This document shows positions 23,465 through 35,340 of a DNA stretch of 64,000 nucleotides, one piece after another. How positions within the stretch are numbered: position 1 is the stretch's first letter; the number at the start of each line of letters is the position of its first letter. This DNA is from Ulva prolifera (lineage: Eukaryota; Chlorophyta; Ulvophyceae; Ulvales; Ulvaceae). The notes below the pieces were generated by a model. That model saw only the letters and a list, made by a program, of their open reading frames with translations. It was not told the DNA's origin and did no database searches. The DNA lies in the NCBI GenBank assembly GCA_023078555.1, contig CM041196.1:5839658-5903657 (forward strand), given 5' to 3'. A program made the position numbers and the translations under genes.

Positions 23465-26088
23465 TCATGGTTCCGGCTGCTGCTTCGGCTCCTCCTCCGC
23501 CTTGCTGACGGTGATCGGCGTCGCGCTGCCGACGGGGATCTCGCCCTCGTAGTTGATCTCGAACTTGCGCCGCTCCTCCCGCTCCGCCGCGCTGTCCTTG
23601 ATCTTCTGGTCCACTGCCGTCAGCAGCCGAAACACGATCTGCACACACCAGAGCTCATTAGGACCTGCGCCGGCTGCCGCACACACTGGTAAGCATGCAT
23701 GGAGCCCCCCGACCAGTGCGCCCCACATTTGTAGAGTACCTCGGCATGCCCAGCGCAACTCTGCGCTGTCAAGGCCGTATCGCCTGCACTATGCACGCGA
23801 TCGCTGCTGTGGCAACCCACTGACATGACCGCTTTACCTGTGGATTGCCACAGCTGCATGGCCCACAAGCAAAGCACACCACACAGTGCTCGCCTGGAGG
23901 GCGCAATTGCACTCCCCCATAGTGCCGACTGACTTGAACACTGCAAGGTGGGGTTACGGGCTGCAGGGCAGGGCGATGGATTTCGAGACCCGGTGTATCG
24001 CGCTGAGGGGGAGGGAAGGGGGCATGTAGGGGGTGGATCTGGCACACCTCCGGAGCAGAGGCGCCGAGTTCGCCCTCGCCGCCGACGCTGATGACGCAGT
24101 CCGCGTTGCGGTATGAGCTGTCGCGCTCGCGCAGCAGCGCCTGCAGCTTGTCCGTGGCCTCGTCGAGCGTCGCCGGGCGGCCGTCGTCGCCGGTGAGCAG
24201 CGGCCGGCTCGCCGCACCGTCCTGCTTCATCACACGCCGCGCCAGCAGCTTCGGCGGGCCCTCAAGGTACACCGTGATCCCCGCTTGCATCGAGCCCCAG
24301 TTCTCTGGCCTGCATGCATGCACACACATGCATGCAAGCATCGCCCGCGCGCGGCCGCGGGTCGCGAATGCAGTCACTAGCCCAGCTCCGAGAGGGACAA
24401 GCACAGCTATGGAGGATTGGGATCACGCGTTATGCATGCATGTATGGATCAGGGTGCATACGTTGAGCCGCTCAGGGGTGATGCTGCATGCAGCAGTGCC
24501 TGGAGATTGAGGTGGCAGATCACATAGCCGCCCATGGACAGGTGCATCCGTATGACACCGACCGGTGGCCGGACATGATGTCCCAGCGGACGTCGTGTGG
24601 ACCATGACGACTACTGCGAGCAAAATCCGACTGTGGCAAGCCGGGCACATACTCGTAAACATGGCACCCTGAAGTCGGGCCCGACTGCGTGGCAGTCTGC
24701 AACGGCGCTGCATGGCACGACGCCATCCGACGATCGCTAGTGCAGAACAGAGCCGCAAGACCTGTGGCGGACACTGCACTTCAAGAGGCTACACATCGGG
24801 GAGACGAAGCGGATGATATGTAGCGCGACTGGAGCCATGCGTGGTGATGGCACGTCAGCGGCACTTGGCGCACAAGGAAGCGTGACGAGACCAGCCTGTG
24901 AGGAGGTGCAAGTGTGATGATAACGCGACAGGCGCACGTGCGTCGGACGCCTGTGGGAGCATGGTATGGCATGGGGCGAAGGCCTGGGTTGGAGTCTCGT
25001 GGCAGAGGGGATCGATTTGGATTGTGCCGCCAGCTGGAGGTGAGTGATCGTGGTCACATGCATGAGGTTGCGCGCATGCAACCGCCACATGGGCGGGGGA
25101 AATCTGCTGATCATGGAAGGTCCAGCACTAACTTGAGTGACAGTGTTGGTGCTGAGGAGGTTGTTGTCGAGAGATCTGAAGGGCCGCATGGGTGGTGAAA
25201 GGTGAGGCACGAATGCAGACGGGCAAGAGACAGCAATTCGTGTGTGCTGCGTCGAGCTGCTCACCCGAATGTCCATGATCGAATCTGGAGAAGAAGCCAT
25301 GTTCGATTGGGTGGATGTCACGTGAAGCTGCATGGACGGCACTGGTGACGCAGGTGCCAGGTTTGCAGTGCAGTCAACAACATCATGCCCGATGCGCAAC
25401 ACATTGTCAACACTTGCGCGTCGTGGGTCAGGAGCGCTACCTGGAAACGACACCACCCCCTGTTGCGATCACACAGTTGCGGTATGAGCACAACTCACTG
25501 AGCACAGCCTGTTCCATATCCCTGAAGCCTGACTCCCCATTGGCTGCAAATATCTCAGATATGGTGGCCCCACCCACAGCCTGCTCGATGACCGAGTCAC
25601 TGTCAAAGAAACAGTACTTGAGAACGTTTGACAGCATTCGGCCCGCTGTTGATTTCCCGCTGCCCATCATGCCTATCAGAAAGATGCTGGTCCCCTGGAC
25701 AGCGGTGTTGCCTGTCGGATGATGGCTGAAAACAGGGGTGCTGAATGGAGGCTGTACATAGCAGGGTGGGCCGAGGTGAATGCAACTTGCTCATATTACT
25801 GGGATGCTCCTGATGCACCGCATGTGTCGAATGAAACAGCCTATGATACCGTCGACGCACCTGTAGCCCGTCATCAACCGACCTGCTCAGCTCCTCAATC
25901 TTTGCTGCGAGGTCACCAAGCTCATCTTTAAAAGAGTCGTTGATTTCCGCGGGTTCAGCGCGGCAGATAACGGCATGGTCGTGGTGTAATCGTGGTGCGA
26001 CTCGCGCAGTTGAATGCCGCAACTGTACATGGGGCGCTCTGTGACCAGAAGTGATGTGCCTGGACGGTATAGGCGAAATGGACAGCAT
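23465..26088 (-). CDS. SK: Shikimate kinase, chloroplast-type
   Basis: Four minus-strand exons: 26088-25861, 25694-25441, 24309-24048 and 23638-23465 (305 residues, typical of plant shikimate kinase). Exon 1 is a plastid transit peptide rich in Ser/Arg/His, then a short linker helix (LGDLAAKIEELSRSV). Kinase core: P-loop GMMGSGKST (84-92), shikimate-binding FFDSD (105-109), FRDMEQ (133-138), ATGGGVV (153-159), RPENWGSM and the lid SRPLL (195-199). The enzyme phosphorylates shikimate at the 3-position with ATP in aromatic amino-acid synthesis. The catalytic P-loop is intact, so this is not the degenerate plant SKL form. The C-terminal exon is a charged extension of about 55 residues, longer than in bacterial AroK. 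Intron 2 is over 1.1 kb. Confidence 0.93.
24310..25440. other. Long second intron of the shikimate kinase gene
   Basis: This 1131-base intron holds repeated 'catgcatg' motifs near its 3' end (about 24300-24340 and 24430-24445) and no separate gene that I can support. Confidence 0.5.
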
Positions 26089-26594
26089 GACAGCTCAACG
26101 CGAATCTGGCGTGCAATCAAGACTGTGCTCAACGCTTGTAAAAGCGAGAATTGCACACGGGCACAAGCCGTCAATTACGCGACGCCGGAGGTCAAAGCTA
26201 CATTGAAACCACCAGAGGTGAAAGATCTGTGTGTCCATCAATCCTGCTTGGATCAAGATCGAAGTACTGGCATGCTTTTGCCAATGCTGCAGACCCGCAC
26301 ACTTGCTGGCCTGCATCGAGTCTCTCCCCGTGCTCGGCTATGCACGTGGTGTCCACGCGTGCCAACACTGTCCATTGTGCCATTCTCAGCATTTCGCTGC
26401 CGGGCTAGCGATACATTTGCCATATGCGTACTGACCGCAGCTCATGCAGGCCTCAGTAACATCATCTTGCCGAAAGTCGTGCAGCACCTGCTGTCGCTGC
26501 TCTCCTTTTACAACGTTCAGCAACAGCAGGTGTCCTGTAGCATAAACACAGTAAACTGCTCAGTCATAATCCGCATCCAATATATTCACAGAGT
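26089..26594. promoter_or_regulatory. Shared 5' region of the divergent shikimate kinase / SDR pair
   Basis: About 500 bases between two start codons that face away from each other. No other gene is visible. It is presumed to carry both promoters. Confidence 0.4.
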
Positions 26595-28171
26595 ATGTCA
26601 GCGTGCACGTCATGGCATGCTCGTCAATCTTGCAATGCCGTCTCGACAAGCCTGTTCAGGTCACCTCGCAAACCAGTTGGCCCAAGGATCCGCACCAGGG
26701 ATGTGCGGATGCGCAACGAGCTTGGTGACGACCTTTTAGACTTCATTCAAGGTCAGGATCGCGTTCACTTTTCCCCTGGCTACAACGTCGACATGCGACA
26801 TCCTGTGATTCCGTGGCATGGGTGTTGCAAAGCACCACGCTCCACAGTGCATCGAAAAGGGCATCTTATTTGATCCGCACCGTTCCAGACGTACACCAAA
26901 ATCACATGCCCTGCCCTTGTCGGTGAATCAGCGGCATGAAAACAGCTACACACGATGTTTCTGCTGCAGCGGGGCCAAAGCTTCGCAAGTGGTATGGAGA
27001 GACTGACAAGATGCTACTCCCCAAGGATGGCATGCCAGGGGAAGGTGATGATGAAGAAGATGATGACATGGGTGACCGTGATGGTGTTGTGGTGGCAGGT
27101 GCTGACACTGAGCTTGGACAGCTAATAATCCTCCAACTGGTACTAGCACGGTGTGTGTCTTTCTGACCTTGCTACGGCATTCCAACATAGACAGCGGCAT
27201 CAAGCGGTTTAGCTCCCTCTCAGTGTACATCATGCAGGGCAAATGTCCGAGCGATGGTTCGAGATCCAGTAAAGACCAAGCAAGAGTTTGGTCCATACGT
27301 AACACCCATTCAGGGGGACTCGTCTTCTGGTGCAGCTCTGAAGAAGGCTATGAAAGGCTCCCGAGCGATAATTATCGCCGGCCCTGTTGGCCAAGCAGCT
27401 CGAGCTGCCAAGGCTCTCGGCATCGAGCACATTGTCCTTCTTTCGTCAGTAGGTGAGCATTCATAACGATTCACATCACAAGGCCGACATTTCGTGCCCG
27501 CTGCGGGCCAAGCTGATGACCACAAGCTGGTTTGCACAAGTAAATCCATGATTGATTGCTCGAAGAGCATATCCTCCCGTCTCGATGCACATGTCCCCTG
27601 CCACCCATCGCTCCCATTATGCATTCTGTTTTTCACTGATGCGTGCAGAGCCTAGCCCACCGGGCTTCGGCCATCCAACAGCACCACATCCAACAACCAG
27701 TGTCTGCTGTTCGCGGCATTCTCACAGCTTGTGACGTCGTTCAGTGCTTGCGACAGCGTCTGTGACAGGCACGAAGGTGCAGGTTCACCCGGCTTCTCTC
27801 TCGGGGGCCTCTTCTCGGGATCTGATGCTGAGCTGCGGGCGCCAGGACGGGAGGAAGAGGTGCAGGCGTGTGGAGTCCCATACACAATTGCCCGCTTCGG
27901 GCGCCTTACAGACAGCGTCGGCGGCCTCAGCTACATCGAGTTTGCACAGGACCAGCCTGGGGGTGATGCAGCAGCGGTACCTAGCGAGCTGTCAAGGGAG
28001 GACGCCGCCCTGATAGCTACGAGGGCGCTGCAGTTCCCTCCTGCAGACGGGCAAGGGGTGGTGTTCTCTGCAGGGTCTGCGGGACGGGGTGTGTCACCGC
28101 AGGGCAGTGAATGGGCTGATATGTTTGGGCGATTGGAGGGGCGGCCAATCGTGCAGGAGGCACAAGTGTAG
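26595..28171 (+). CDS. Atypical SDR / NmrA-like NAD(P)-binding protein, plastid-type
   Basis: Exons 26595-26751, 26970-27150, 27238-27452 and 27783-28171, all in phase (313 residues). The start ATG opens an Arg/Ser-rich transit-like peptide. Then come DDLLDFIQAGPKLRKWYG, a short acidic linker and the dinucleotide-binding strand-turn VVVAGADTELGQLI (glycine motif 96-102). VRAMVRDP (second strand) and IEHIVLLSSVGSPG precede the conserved VPYTIARFGRLTD. The order fits an atypical short-chain dehydrogenase/NmrA-type Rossmann protein found in chloroplasts of plants and algae. The catalytic Tyr-x-x-x-Lys of classical SDRs is not evident, so it may be regulatory or bind cofactor only. TGTAA lies at 28260-28264, about 90 bases past the stop. 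Confidence 0.8.
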
Positions 28172-28817
28172 AAGTGCCGCAGCTGTGACTGGCTTGAAGC
28201 ACACTGTGCCTGCGTGTCGTGTATGTGCATCTGAGTTTTCGCCAGGCACAGTGTGAAAATGTAAATCCCCTGTTGCAGCTTGGGCAGCATCTCTCAGTCA
28301 CATGTGGAGTTGGCTTGCTTTGCTGTGAGCATGCGCGAGCCGTGACAGGTTGCATCCAGGATGCCACCTCGGATCGCACACTTGCAGGACACTGTAGTTG
28401 TTGTTCTGCTGCATTGTTTTGCTCCCTCAGCAGGCAGAAAAGTCACAAACGGTAGGCTATAACTTTGTCTGCTGTATGAATCACACGATGTCAGCAGAAG
28501 AGAGAAGATCACTGACACCATGCCAACTCAAATCAACACGGTTAACCCACAACACTTCGACTTTTCTCACAGGACTCCTTGACATTTTGGGAGCTCGCTG
28601 TGTTGGGGCGTGTGTGTTCAAATTGTATCTCTGCAGTGACGACAGACCTATCTGACATGTCCTGGTGTGTCGTCGGCCCCAAGAGATCACATGCAATGTC
28701 AGCAGTGATAATATGATTCGCATTGACTGGTGTAACCTTGAGCTTCACATGGTCCCAATGCCGTGGTCAGGCCTAGATCCTGATGGCTCTCCCCTGATGG
28801 CTCCCGTATGCCCCTCG

Positions 28818-28846
28818 CCCCCCCCCCCCCCCCCCCCCCTCCCCCC
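28818..28846. repeat. Homopolymer poly(C) tract
   Basis: 22 consecutive C, a T, then 6 C. On the minus strand it is a G-run able in principle to form a quadruplex. Its length may be an assembly approximation. Confidence 0.85.
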
Positions 28847-29779
28847 ATATTGCCTCCTGGGGCCCCTCGCAAGCACAGTAATCCTCATTCTGATCGGGAA
28901 GTTTGGTCGTAGAAGTTAGCGAATGATCATGTACAGTAAAATATGGATGGCATACCGCTATGTATGGAGGCGAACCTTCTCGATCGGCCAAGTGCGGATC
29001 GTGTAGCGTTGAATGAAGGCACGGTGACGAAGCCAGTAGTTCAACAGCCTCAGGCAAGGACGCAACAGGATCCATAGCATTTGTAGAGCTCATTCAGGGC
29101 TGCCTAGTGCCTCTTCAACGGGAATTCACACCGGACGCCTTGGGTTGAACAGGACCAATGTGTGCAGGATGTCAACCGATGTGGACACCTTGAATGAATG
29201 AATTGGTCTGACCACCAAAGCAGGAGTATGGAAGCAAACGGTGAAGTGTCACGAGTTGCAGTGTCAACAGTGGCCAGCTCAGTGGAGCTCAAGTGCCAAC
29301 GCATGGTGCCGGCTTACACTTGGTAACATCCGCCATGCTCACGCATGCATAGTTGGCTACTGTCTTTGCATGCATGAGTGCCAGCCTGCCTGTGACTGTG
29401 TGAACGCTGTGAGTGACATCTGGGCTCTCTCGAAAGCGATATATGTACCAAGTACTAGGTTGATACATAGCCACCGTGTGAAAGCATTCTATAACGAGAT
29501 TGACCTCACCCACGGACCTTGTATTCAGCTTCACGTACGTGCAGCATAGGCGAAACATACACCACTGTCCTCTCTACATCGTAGGCTGTGTCATTCGGCC
29601 TGAGGCAGGCATTCGTATCCTGCTCCTACAGAGCTCGCGTTCTTGCCAGGGTCAGGAAACTATCCCGTCAACCAGCAACAGCCAACAAGAAGGTTATGCA
29701 TACATGACTTCATATACTGCCAACTAGTGCTGGACCATGTCATTATGGTATGGAACGACAAGGTACGGCACAACACGTG

Positions 29780-29784
29780 TTACA
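29780..29784 (-). terminator. Putative poly(A) signal TGTAA for CRP-A
   Basis: Minus-strand TGTAA about 260 bases past the CRP-A stop. The intervening 3' sequence (about 29965-30040) resembles that of CRP-B (about 41220-41290): both carry 'acacaccgacccacggcc' and 'accaccgccagg'. Confidence 0.4.
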
Positions 29785-30044
29785 AGGTTGGATTGGGTAC
29801 ACTCTCGATCAATCGTTGATTATCTATACAGACAAGTGGATGCCCGAACCACGCAAAGCTAAATGAATCGATCAACAGCATGCTGCTCCCGCTGTAGCGA
29901 CACAGGGCTACGCTGGCAGCTTTCCACGCTGTAGCTCCCACGGAGGTCAACAGCCACGCGCAGCTGCTGGTAGACACACCGACCCACGGCCTGTGCTGCC
30001 ACCGCCCTCTCCCGCCACCACCGCCAGGCGTAGTCCACATCAGC

Positions 30045-32592
30045 TTACTTCTTGAAGAGCTTCTTGCCGGAAATGCAGAGGCCGCCCGGGCTCAGCTCCA
30101 GGCCATCCTGGCACGGCTCGTCGCCTGCACATCCCCAAACACTGATCAGCACTGCTATCGCACCATGCTGCACATCTGCAGGAAAGGGGCACTGCCGAGA
30201 ATGCTCATATTTGCATTGATCATCATATACCCCGTCATGGGTGCGGGTATGCCCCAGAGGTACTAGCCTGACTAATGACTGTAAACGGACAAGCCGTAGC
30301 ACGAGGAGGTAAGTTCATCTCAAGGACTGGACAGCCAGAGCGGTGCAAACAGACAGCTCAGACTTTTCCAAGCTGCCAAGACCTCCGACAGTAGACAGCA
30401 GCTGTGGCGAGCGGATCGTAAAACAATTCCGGGCAAAGTTCACAGCAGGGGCGCGCGCGGAGGGGGCCGCACCGCCGCAGGCGGGCTCGGCGAGGGCGCC
30501 GCAAGCGGAGCAGAAGCCGTTACGGCAGACGGTGCCGTCGTCCTCACACACGTCGCCAGCGCAGCAGCGGGCGCCCTTGCCGCAGTCTGATGGCGCGGGG
30601 ACGCACAGGCCGCCAACGTCCACGAGGCCTCCGGAGCAGGGGGGCACGCCATCTCCTACAACACGGGCGCTCTCAGTGTCTCATCAACATTCCACATGTG
30701 AATGCATGCCAGAGCCTGCATATATGAGCAGACAGATAGTGGAGGTGACGCTGATGCCGTTCAGACTGCCACCGGTCGCATGGCGATGTACTGTGCATTG
30801 CAAGGACACGGCCGGAGCGGCGAATCGCGATGCAGGCATCGCACAGACACACGCTGCATCCCAATCACATCAGACAGCCCCCAATCACAGAAGACTTCCA
30901 TGTCGTGGTCGGTATGTGCAGCCTCCCGCACAGTGGCAAACACGGCATGTGCAGAGCAAGCGACAAGCCAGATATGCGCTGGTCGGTATGCAAAGTCACG
31001 TCCCATGGCGCCGCCGAACGCGCTTCACTCCAAACGGCCTCCGGGGGCACCAGTGATGTCAGTATGCATGGGCGTGCGTGTCTGAGGTTAGATCTGAAGG
31101 TCTAGAGGGCAGAGGAATCAGGCAAGCAGTAAGCAGGCCGAGGATGCGGAGGCTGGAGCTCGGCCGGCGGAGGCGCACCCTTGCAGGTGTGGGCGCCGAT
31201 GGTGCCGCAGGGCAGGCAGAAGCCGCCGGAGCACTCGAGGTCAGCGTCACACTTGTCGCCGGGGCAGCACTCCTCGTTCTTCTCACCACAGTCCAGAGGT
31301 GTGCAGATGCCGTCAACGCCCTCGAGGCCCTCGTTACATGGAGACACGCCATCCTCTGCACAGGTGCATAAGCTCAGGCGTACCCTGCGAGCCAGGAAGC
31401 AGCTGCGCCGCGTCCCCTCAGGACATCTGACGTCTCACGCAGCTCACATATGTATATATGTATGTAACAACAGAGCATGCTGATGATCCGTTCATGCATA
31501 TCGAGCTCAGACAGAGCTCCTGCCAGCGCAAGGCTTGATGTTCAGTCAGCAGCAGGGCTGTCACACACGTTAACCCCAAATGAACGCTGCAAATGAGCAT
31601 GGGGGAAACGCACCAGTGCAGGTTGGCTCGCCCTCCTTGCCACAAGGAACGCAGGTGCCGCCGACGCAGCCGAGGCTGTGTGCGTCACACTTGTCGCCAG
31701 GGCAGCAGGACTCGCCGTCGGCACCGCAGGGGGGGGCGCAGATGCCGCCAGAGTCCTCGAGGCCCTCATTACATGGGGACACGCCGTCCTCTGCACAGCA
31801 GCCTCCTGATTCAGAGATGCCCGCATGCACGGTGTGGAGGGCTGCTTGCAGCGGGCAGCATGCCGACTCACAATCACAACAGGCAACAGATTGCTATCGC
31901 GACCTCGGCACTGCCTCTGCGGCGCTGCCGCACCTCTTGATCAATGCTTTACATCAAAGTATACATTGCTTGGTATGGGACCATGCGATGCACACTCTCT
32001 GTACTTGGCACAGTTGAACGTGCAGTGAATGCGACTCGATGGCGATGCTGGGTCTCACGGTACTGCACTACAGCGGCTCCCTGAGCAGGGGACTGTGCAT
32101 CCTCCCTGCTGTGACCTGGTAATGTGAGGCCGTTGGCACCACGGGGTCGATGTTGCTGTTCTGCGCAGCAGCGCAGCGCAGCTAGGCTTTGAACATTTTA
32201 CACTACTAGGCTTTGAACATTTTACGGCCACGCAGTGGCTGCAGTAGGCACCCAACACGACATCCCGAACGATGTTTTCTTCAGGAGAAGGAAGCAGTAC
32301 TAGGCAGCACACCATTGCAGACGGGCTCGCCCTCCTTGCCGCAGGGGGTGCAGGATCCGCTGAGGCAGACCAGGCTGTGCAGGTCGCACTCCTCACCGGG
32401 GCAGCAGACCTCGCCGTTGCCGCCGCACTCGGGCTCCGGCTTGCAGCGGCCGTCGATGCATGCGAGGCCATCGACCTTGCATGGGTCTCCGCCTTTCTTT
32501 GTGTCGCAGCAGCGCTCGTTCTCCCAGCCGCATGCAGCAGCGGGCGACAGGCCCAGCCCGAGCAACACGATCACAGCTGCCACCGACTTCAT
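30045..32592 (-). CDS. CRP-A: secreted cysteine-rich modular protein, 2 central modules
   Basis: Five minus-strand exons: 32592-32313, 31790-31614, 31355-31179, 30655-30473 and 30124-30045 (298 residues). Exon 1 gives a signal peptide (MKSVAAVIVLLGLGLSPAAA) and a first Cys-rich domain (CGWENERCC, then CGGNGEVCCPGEEC). Exons 2 and 3 are each 177 bases and code one 59-residue module with ten cysteines: EDGVSPC, GGIC, PCG, CCPGDKC, C-x3-C-x2-CG and a final C. Exon 4 is the diverged 61-residue penultimate module (GDGVPPC). Exon 5 is a short tail ending in KKLFKK. All introns are phase 1. The protein should be exported, heavily disulfide-bonded and act outside the cell or in the wall. I know of no family to assign; 'CG-x3-G-x2-CC' knots occur in several unrelated secreted proteins. 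The start ATG is chosen because MKS is shared by CRP-A, B and C. Confidence 0.82.
32183..32225. repeat. 19-bp direct repeat in CRP-A intron 1
   Basis: taggctttgaacattttac occurs twice, at 32183-32201 and 32207-32225, with a 5-base spacer. No function is evident. Confidence 0.8.
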
Positions 32593-32759
32593 CTTGAGTG
32601 TCTGCATGCATATATTCTCCCTCCTGCACACCCTGGGAGGCCGCGTGCTGCATGATGTTTGATCGGCAAGAGGTGTACAAACGGGACGATGTACATAGCT
32701 GAGCTCAGCTCAAGCTGCTCCTGCGCTGTTGCTCAGCCAAAGGTTCGACCAGCTGGCCT

Positions 32760-33680
32760 AAGAACTCCAGGGCACGAATGTGAACGCTGTGCTCAAGCCT
32801 GATGCGAGCGCACGAATGTGAGCCCAAGTGATCTCGCAATACTGATGTTACATGTAGATGCACGCTCAGTAGACAGCGCTATCGCTGGCGCGGCTTGGCC
32901 ATGTTCGGCAAGCACGCGCCTGTGCACAGTTCTAGTTACGCTCTCGGTTGTGCGTCCTGCTGCTTGTGCCCGCGGGGCGGCAAGGCATAGATGCTTATAC
33001 ATGGTCAAATTGTTTCGGGCAAAGATGAACGGCATGATTGGTCAGCGCACCTTGAACAGCGTTTGTGACAGTAGTGCCGAGGCCGCGGAGGTTCTGCGCA
33101 AGGAGAGCTTCAGGCCTTGACTTGCAGATCGGAAGGTTTCTCAGCACATATAAGTGGTGACTGCAGATGAATTGTCTTCTGGAGACGGATGCTTTTATAG
33201 TCTTGTTGAGGCTGAATCCCACTTGCACTTGCAAGCACGGTCTCGAGCATGGAAGAATGCAATGACTGGGATGCATGGCTTCAAATGTCAAATATCGCAC
33301 GTAATTCCTGGATCTGGTTTGCAATTATTCTCCAAAGTACATTACGACCCCCGGTCGAGCCGCATTACCAGGGAGACAAGTCCACATCGGCTGTGCACGG
33401 GCAACAGCATGCGATCATCTTAGCTGCGAACGTTGCAAGCCCGTACAAAAGTATGCATCATATACAGGCATCGCGTGGGATGCGTTGCAGCTTGTAATAC
33501 TATGTACACAGAGCGAGCCTGACAGAGGTCATCGAGGCAATGCATGACAACTCCAAGCGCACAACTTGACTGCGTGCACAGATATCGCATGCAGCATGGC
33601 ACGCTGTGCTGCTTGTAATAGCGCGCTGTCAACATGTATGATGCGTGTCTACCTGCATCCTGAACCCTTCACATCCGCCC
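32760..33680. repeat. Segmental duplication upstream of CRP-A (copy 1)
   Basis: The upstream flank of CRP-A matches the upstream flank of CRP-C (about 53930-54700) in the same order. Shared words include caggccttga, cttgcaagcacgg (with one base difference), taccaggRagac, aggcaatgcatgac and tgctgcttgtaata. The copies have diverged by many substitutions and small indels. No gene is seen within. Confidence 0.65.
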
Positions 33681-34458
33681 AGAACAATAATTCATAAAGT
33701 TGGTCCTGCAGCTGCATCGCCAGCGCAGCTGTGAGGAACCGTCGAGGCTGCTCCGAGCCTTAGTGTCCTGATCAAGGTGCTATAAGCATGAATTATCAGT
33801 ACGTGGGCCGGCGAACCTTGAGGCAACACAACACGCACAGCTCTTCATGAGCATAACTGCAACAAGTCAGCATGCATGGCCTGTCCTCCCCTGGCCTGAG
33901 ACCGGCGCCAAACGCAAGCAGGCGTCTGCAATGACTCTCTTACATGTCTCACAGAAAGGGGCACCTCCCGAGGAGAGGCACTGGTCACACCAAGTCAGCG
34001 CAGGTGGACCTCCTTCGTTTCCAGGCAGCACGGATCACAGCGTGAGCTCCGGTGCTGCGATCTGTGCTAGCCTGATGATTACAGCTAGTTTGGGGCATAA
34101 ACGCGCACAAACTTGGACCGCAAGTGGATCATGTTGCCCGGCGAGACATGTTGCTCCGCCACTGCGGGTCAGCCTCATGTGTGTTACAAGGACGAAGGCG
34201 TGAATGGTCAGGTCTGCGTGAGGGTGTTTCAGCATGCGTGTCAGTGGAGCTGCAGCAAGGGTCGTGGAAACGGCTATGTGTGTTACAAAGGAAAAAGCCG
34301 GAGGGGCCGGTAGCCCCGCCAAGCACAGACGGCTATGGCTGCAGGGGCTGCTGAGCTTCTGTAATTACTTTGTAATTGTTAGTTAACCTGCACTGGGTAT
34401 CAGCGAAGGCAGTCTTGTCCCCTGCCTCAACAATACATACATACATGCATCGGAGGCG

Positions 34459-34714
34459 GAGGTTGCGTCTCGGTGTGGTAAGGTGAACCGTGCTTTGTTT
34501 GTGACGAATGCTCTGCGCCGGTTGAGTGTGGCGTTGTGCAAGGGGAATGCTCTTGTGCTCCGTGCGGGGCTTCAATCTTTGGCTGGCATCACCGGCCGAG
34601 CTGTGGTACGTGCTCGAACCCGGCCTAGTGCCATGACTGCGTGAGTGGATTTGCGTGTGAATTCCTGGCAACGGCTCGCTGCCCGGCCACTGTCCTTTGT
34701 AACTACATACATGC
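34459..34714 (+). mobile_element. LINE-like retrotransposon 3' fragment (copy 1)
   Basis: The frame here reads VNRALFVTNALRRLSVALCKG and then RAGLQSLAGITGRAVVRART before a stop, followed by about 80 bases ending ctttgtaactacatac. It matches the fuller copy at 36993-37535 and the shorter one at 57865-57975. The words are typical of the extreme C-terminus of algal LINE-type ORF2 proteins. It is truncated at its 5' end. Confidence 0.7.
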
Positions 34715-34819
34715 AATGAAAATTCACTGGTGCATGCACTGGTCGTGTCACAGGTCGGTGGCGCCGGTAGCATCGCCAGGGCACCGCAAAAGCACACCAA
34801 ACAAAAAAATAAAAAAATA

Positions 34820-34860
34820 CCACGGCGGACACGGACCCACACCGGATTAGGCCGCCGTGG
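34820..34860. repeat. 9-bp perfect inverted repeat (hairpin)
   Basis: CCACGGCGG at 34820-34828 and CCGCCGTGG at 34852-34860, with a 23-base loop, next to A-rich sequence (34800-34818). It could be a transposon end or simple coincidence. Confidence 0.6.
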
Positions 34861-35340
34861 CTTCCGAGCACAGCAAGATGGCCCCACACCCAAGCCAGCG
34901 AGCTCATGTGCACGAACACTAACACTCGCCCAGCGCTTCTTGATACTTTACATTCGCATCCATGCTCTCTGCTACACCTAGTCAACAGGAAGCGCTGGGC
35001 TTCAGTATACCCTGAGCTCAGGGGCTAGCATGCATGGACAGCGCCTCCTCTACTGGGTGCTGATCACCTCGCTGTGTCGACAGCCTGATTGACCCTGGAG
35101 GGAGGCAAGACTGGCAAAGCAGCCGCAGTGGGACTTGCAGCGAGTTCATTCATGTGTGGCAACTTGTATACATGATGTGCATGCACCACGGGTGACCGCC
35201 CAGGCGGATGCCGCTTGGGCCATGCCAGTAGCCCACATGCACGCGCCACGGGCGATGTATGGAAACATGCACGCATGTGACCTGAGAGATATCACAAGCG
35301 GCGTTGTGCATCTCTTGGGGTGGCCATGGCATTTTCGCTG

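Larger units (their letters stand above)
28172..30044. other. Gene-poor spacer before the CRP cluster, with poly(C) tract
   Basis: Between the SDR stop and the 3' end of CRP-A no gene is supported. A run of 22 C at 28818-28839, one T and six more C stands out. TGTAA on the minus strand at 29780-29784 is the probable CRP-A poly(A) signal. Confidence 0.45.
33681..35340. other. Gene-poor spacer with retroelement fragment
   Basis: It holds the LINE-like fragment at 34459-34714 and a hairpin at 34820-34860, described separately. Around 34180-34290 the word 'tgtgttacaa' recurs. No gene was seen. Confidence 0.4.

Noticed and set aside
23465..26088. Degenerate shikimate kinase-like (SKL) protein instead of SK
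   Set aside because: P-loop, shikimate-binding Asp/Arg and lid motifs are all intact, unlike SKL proteins.
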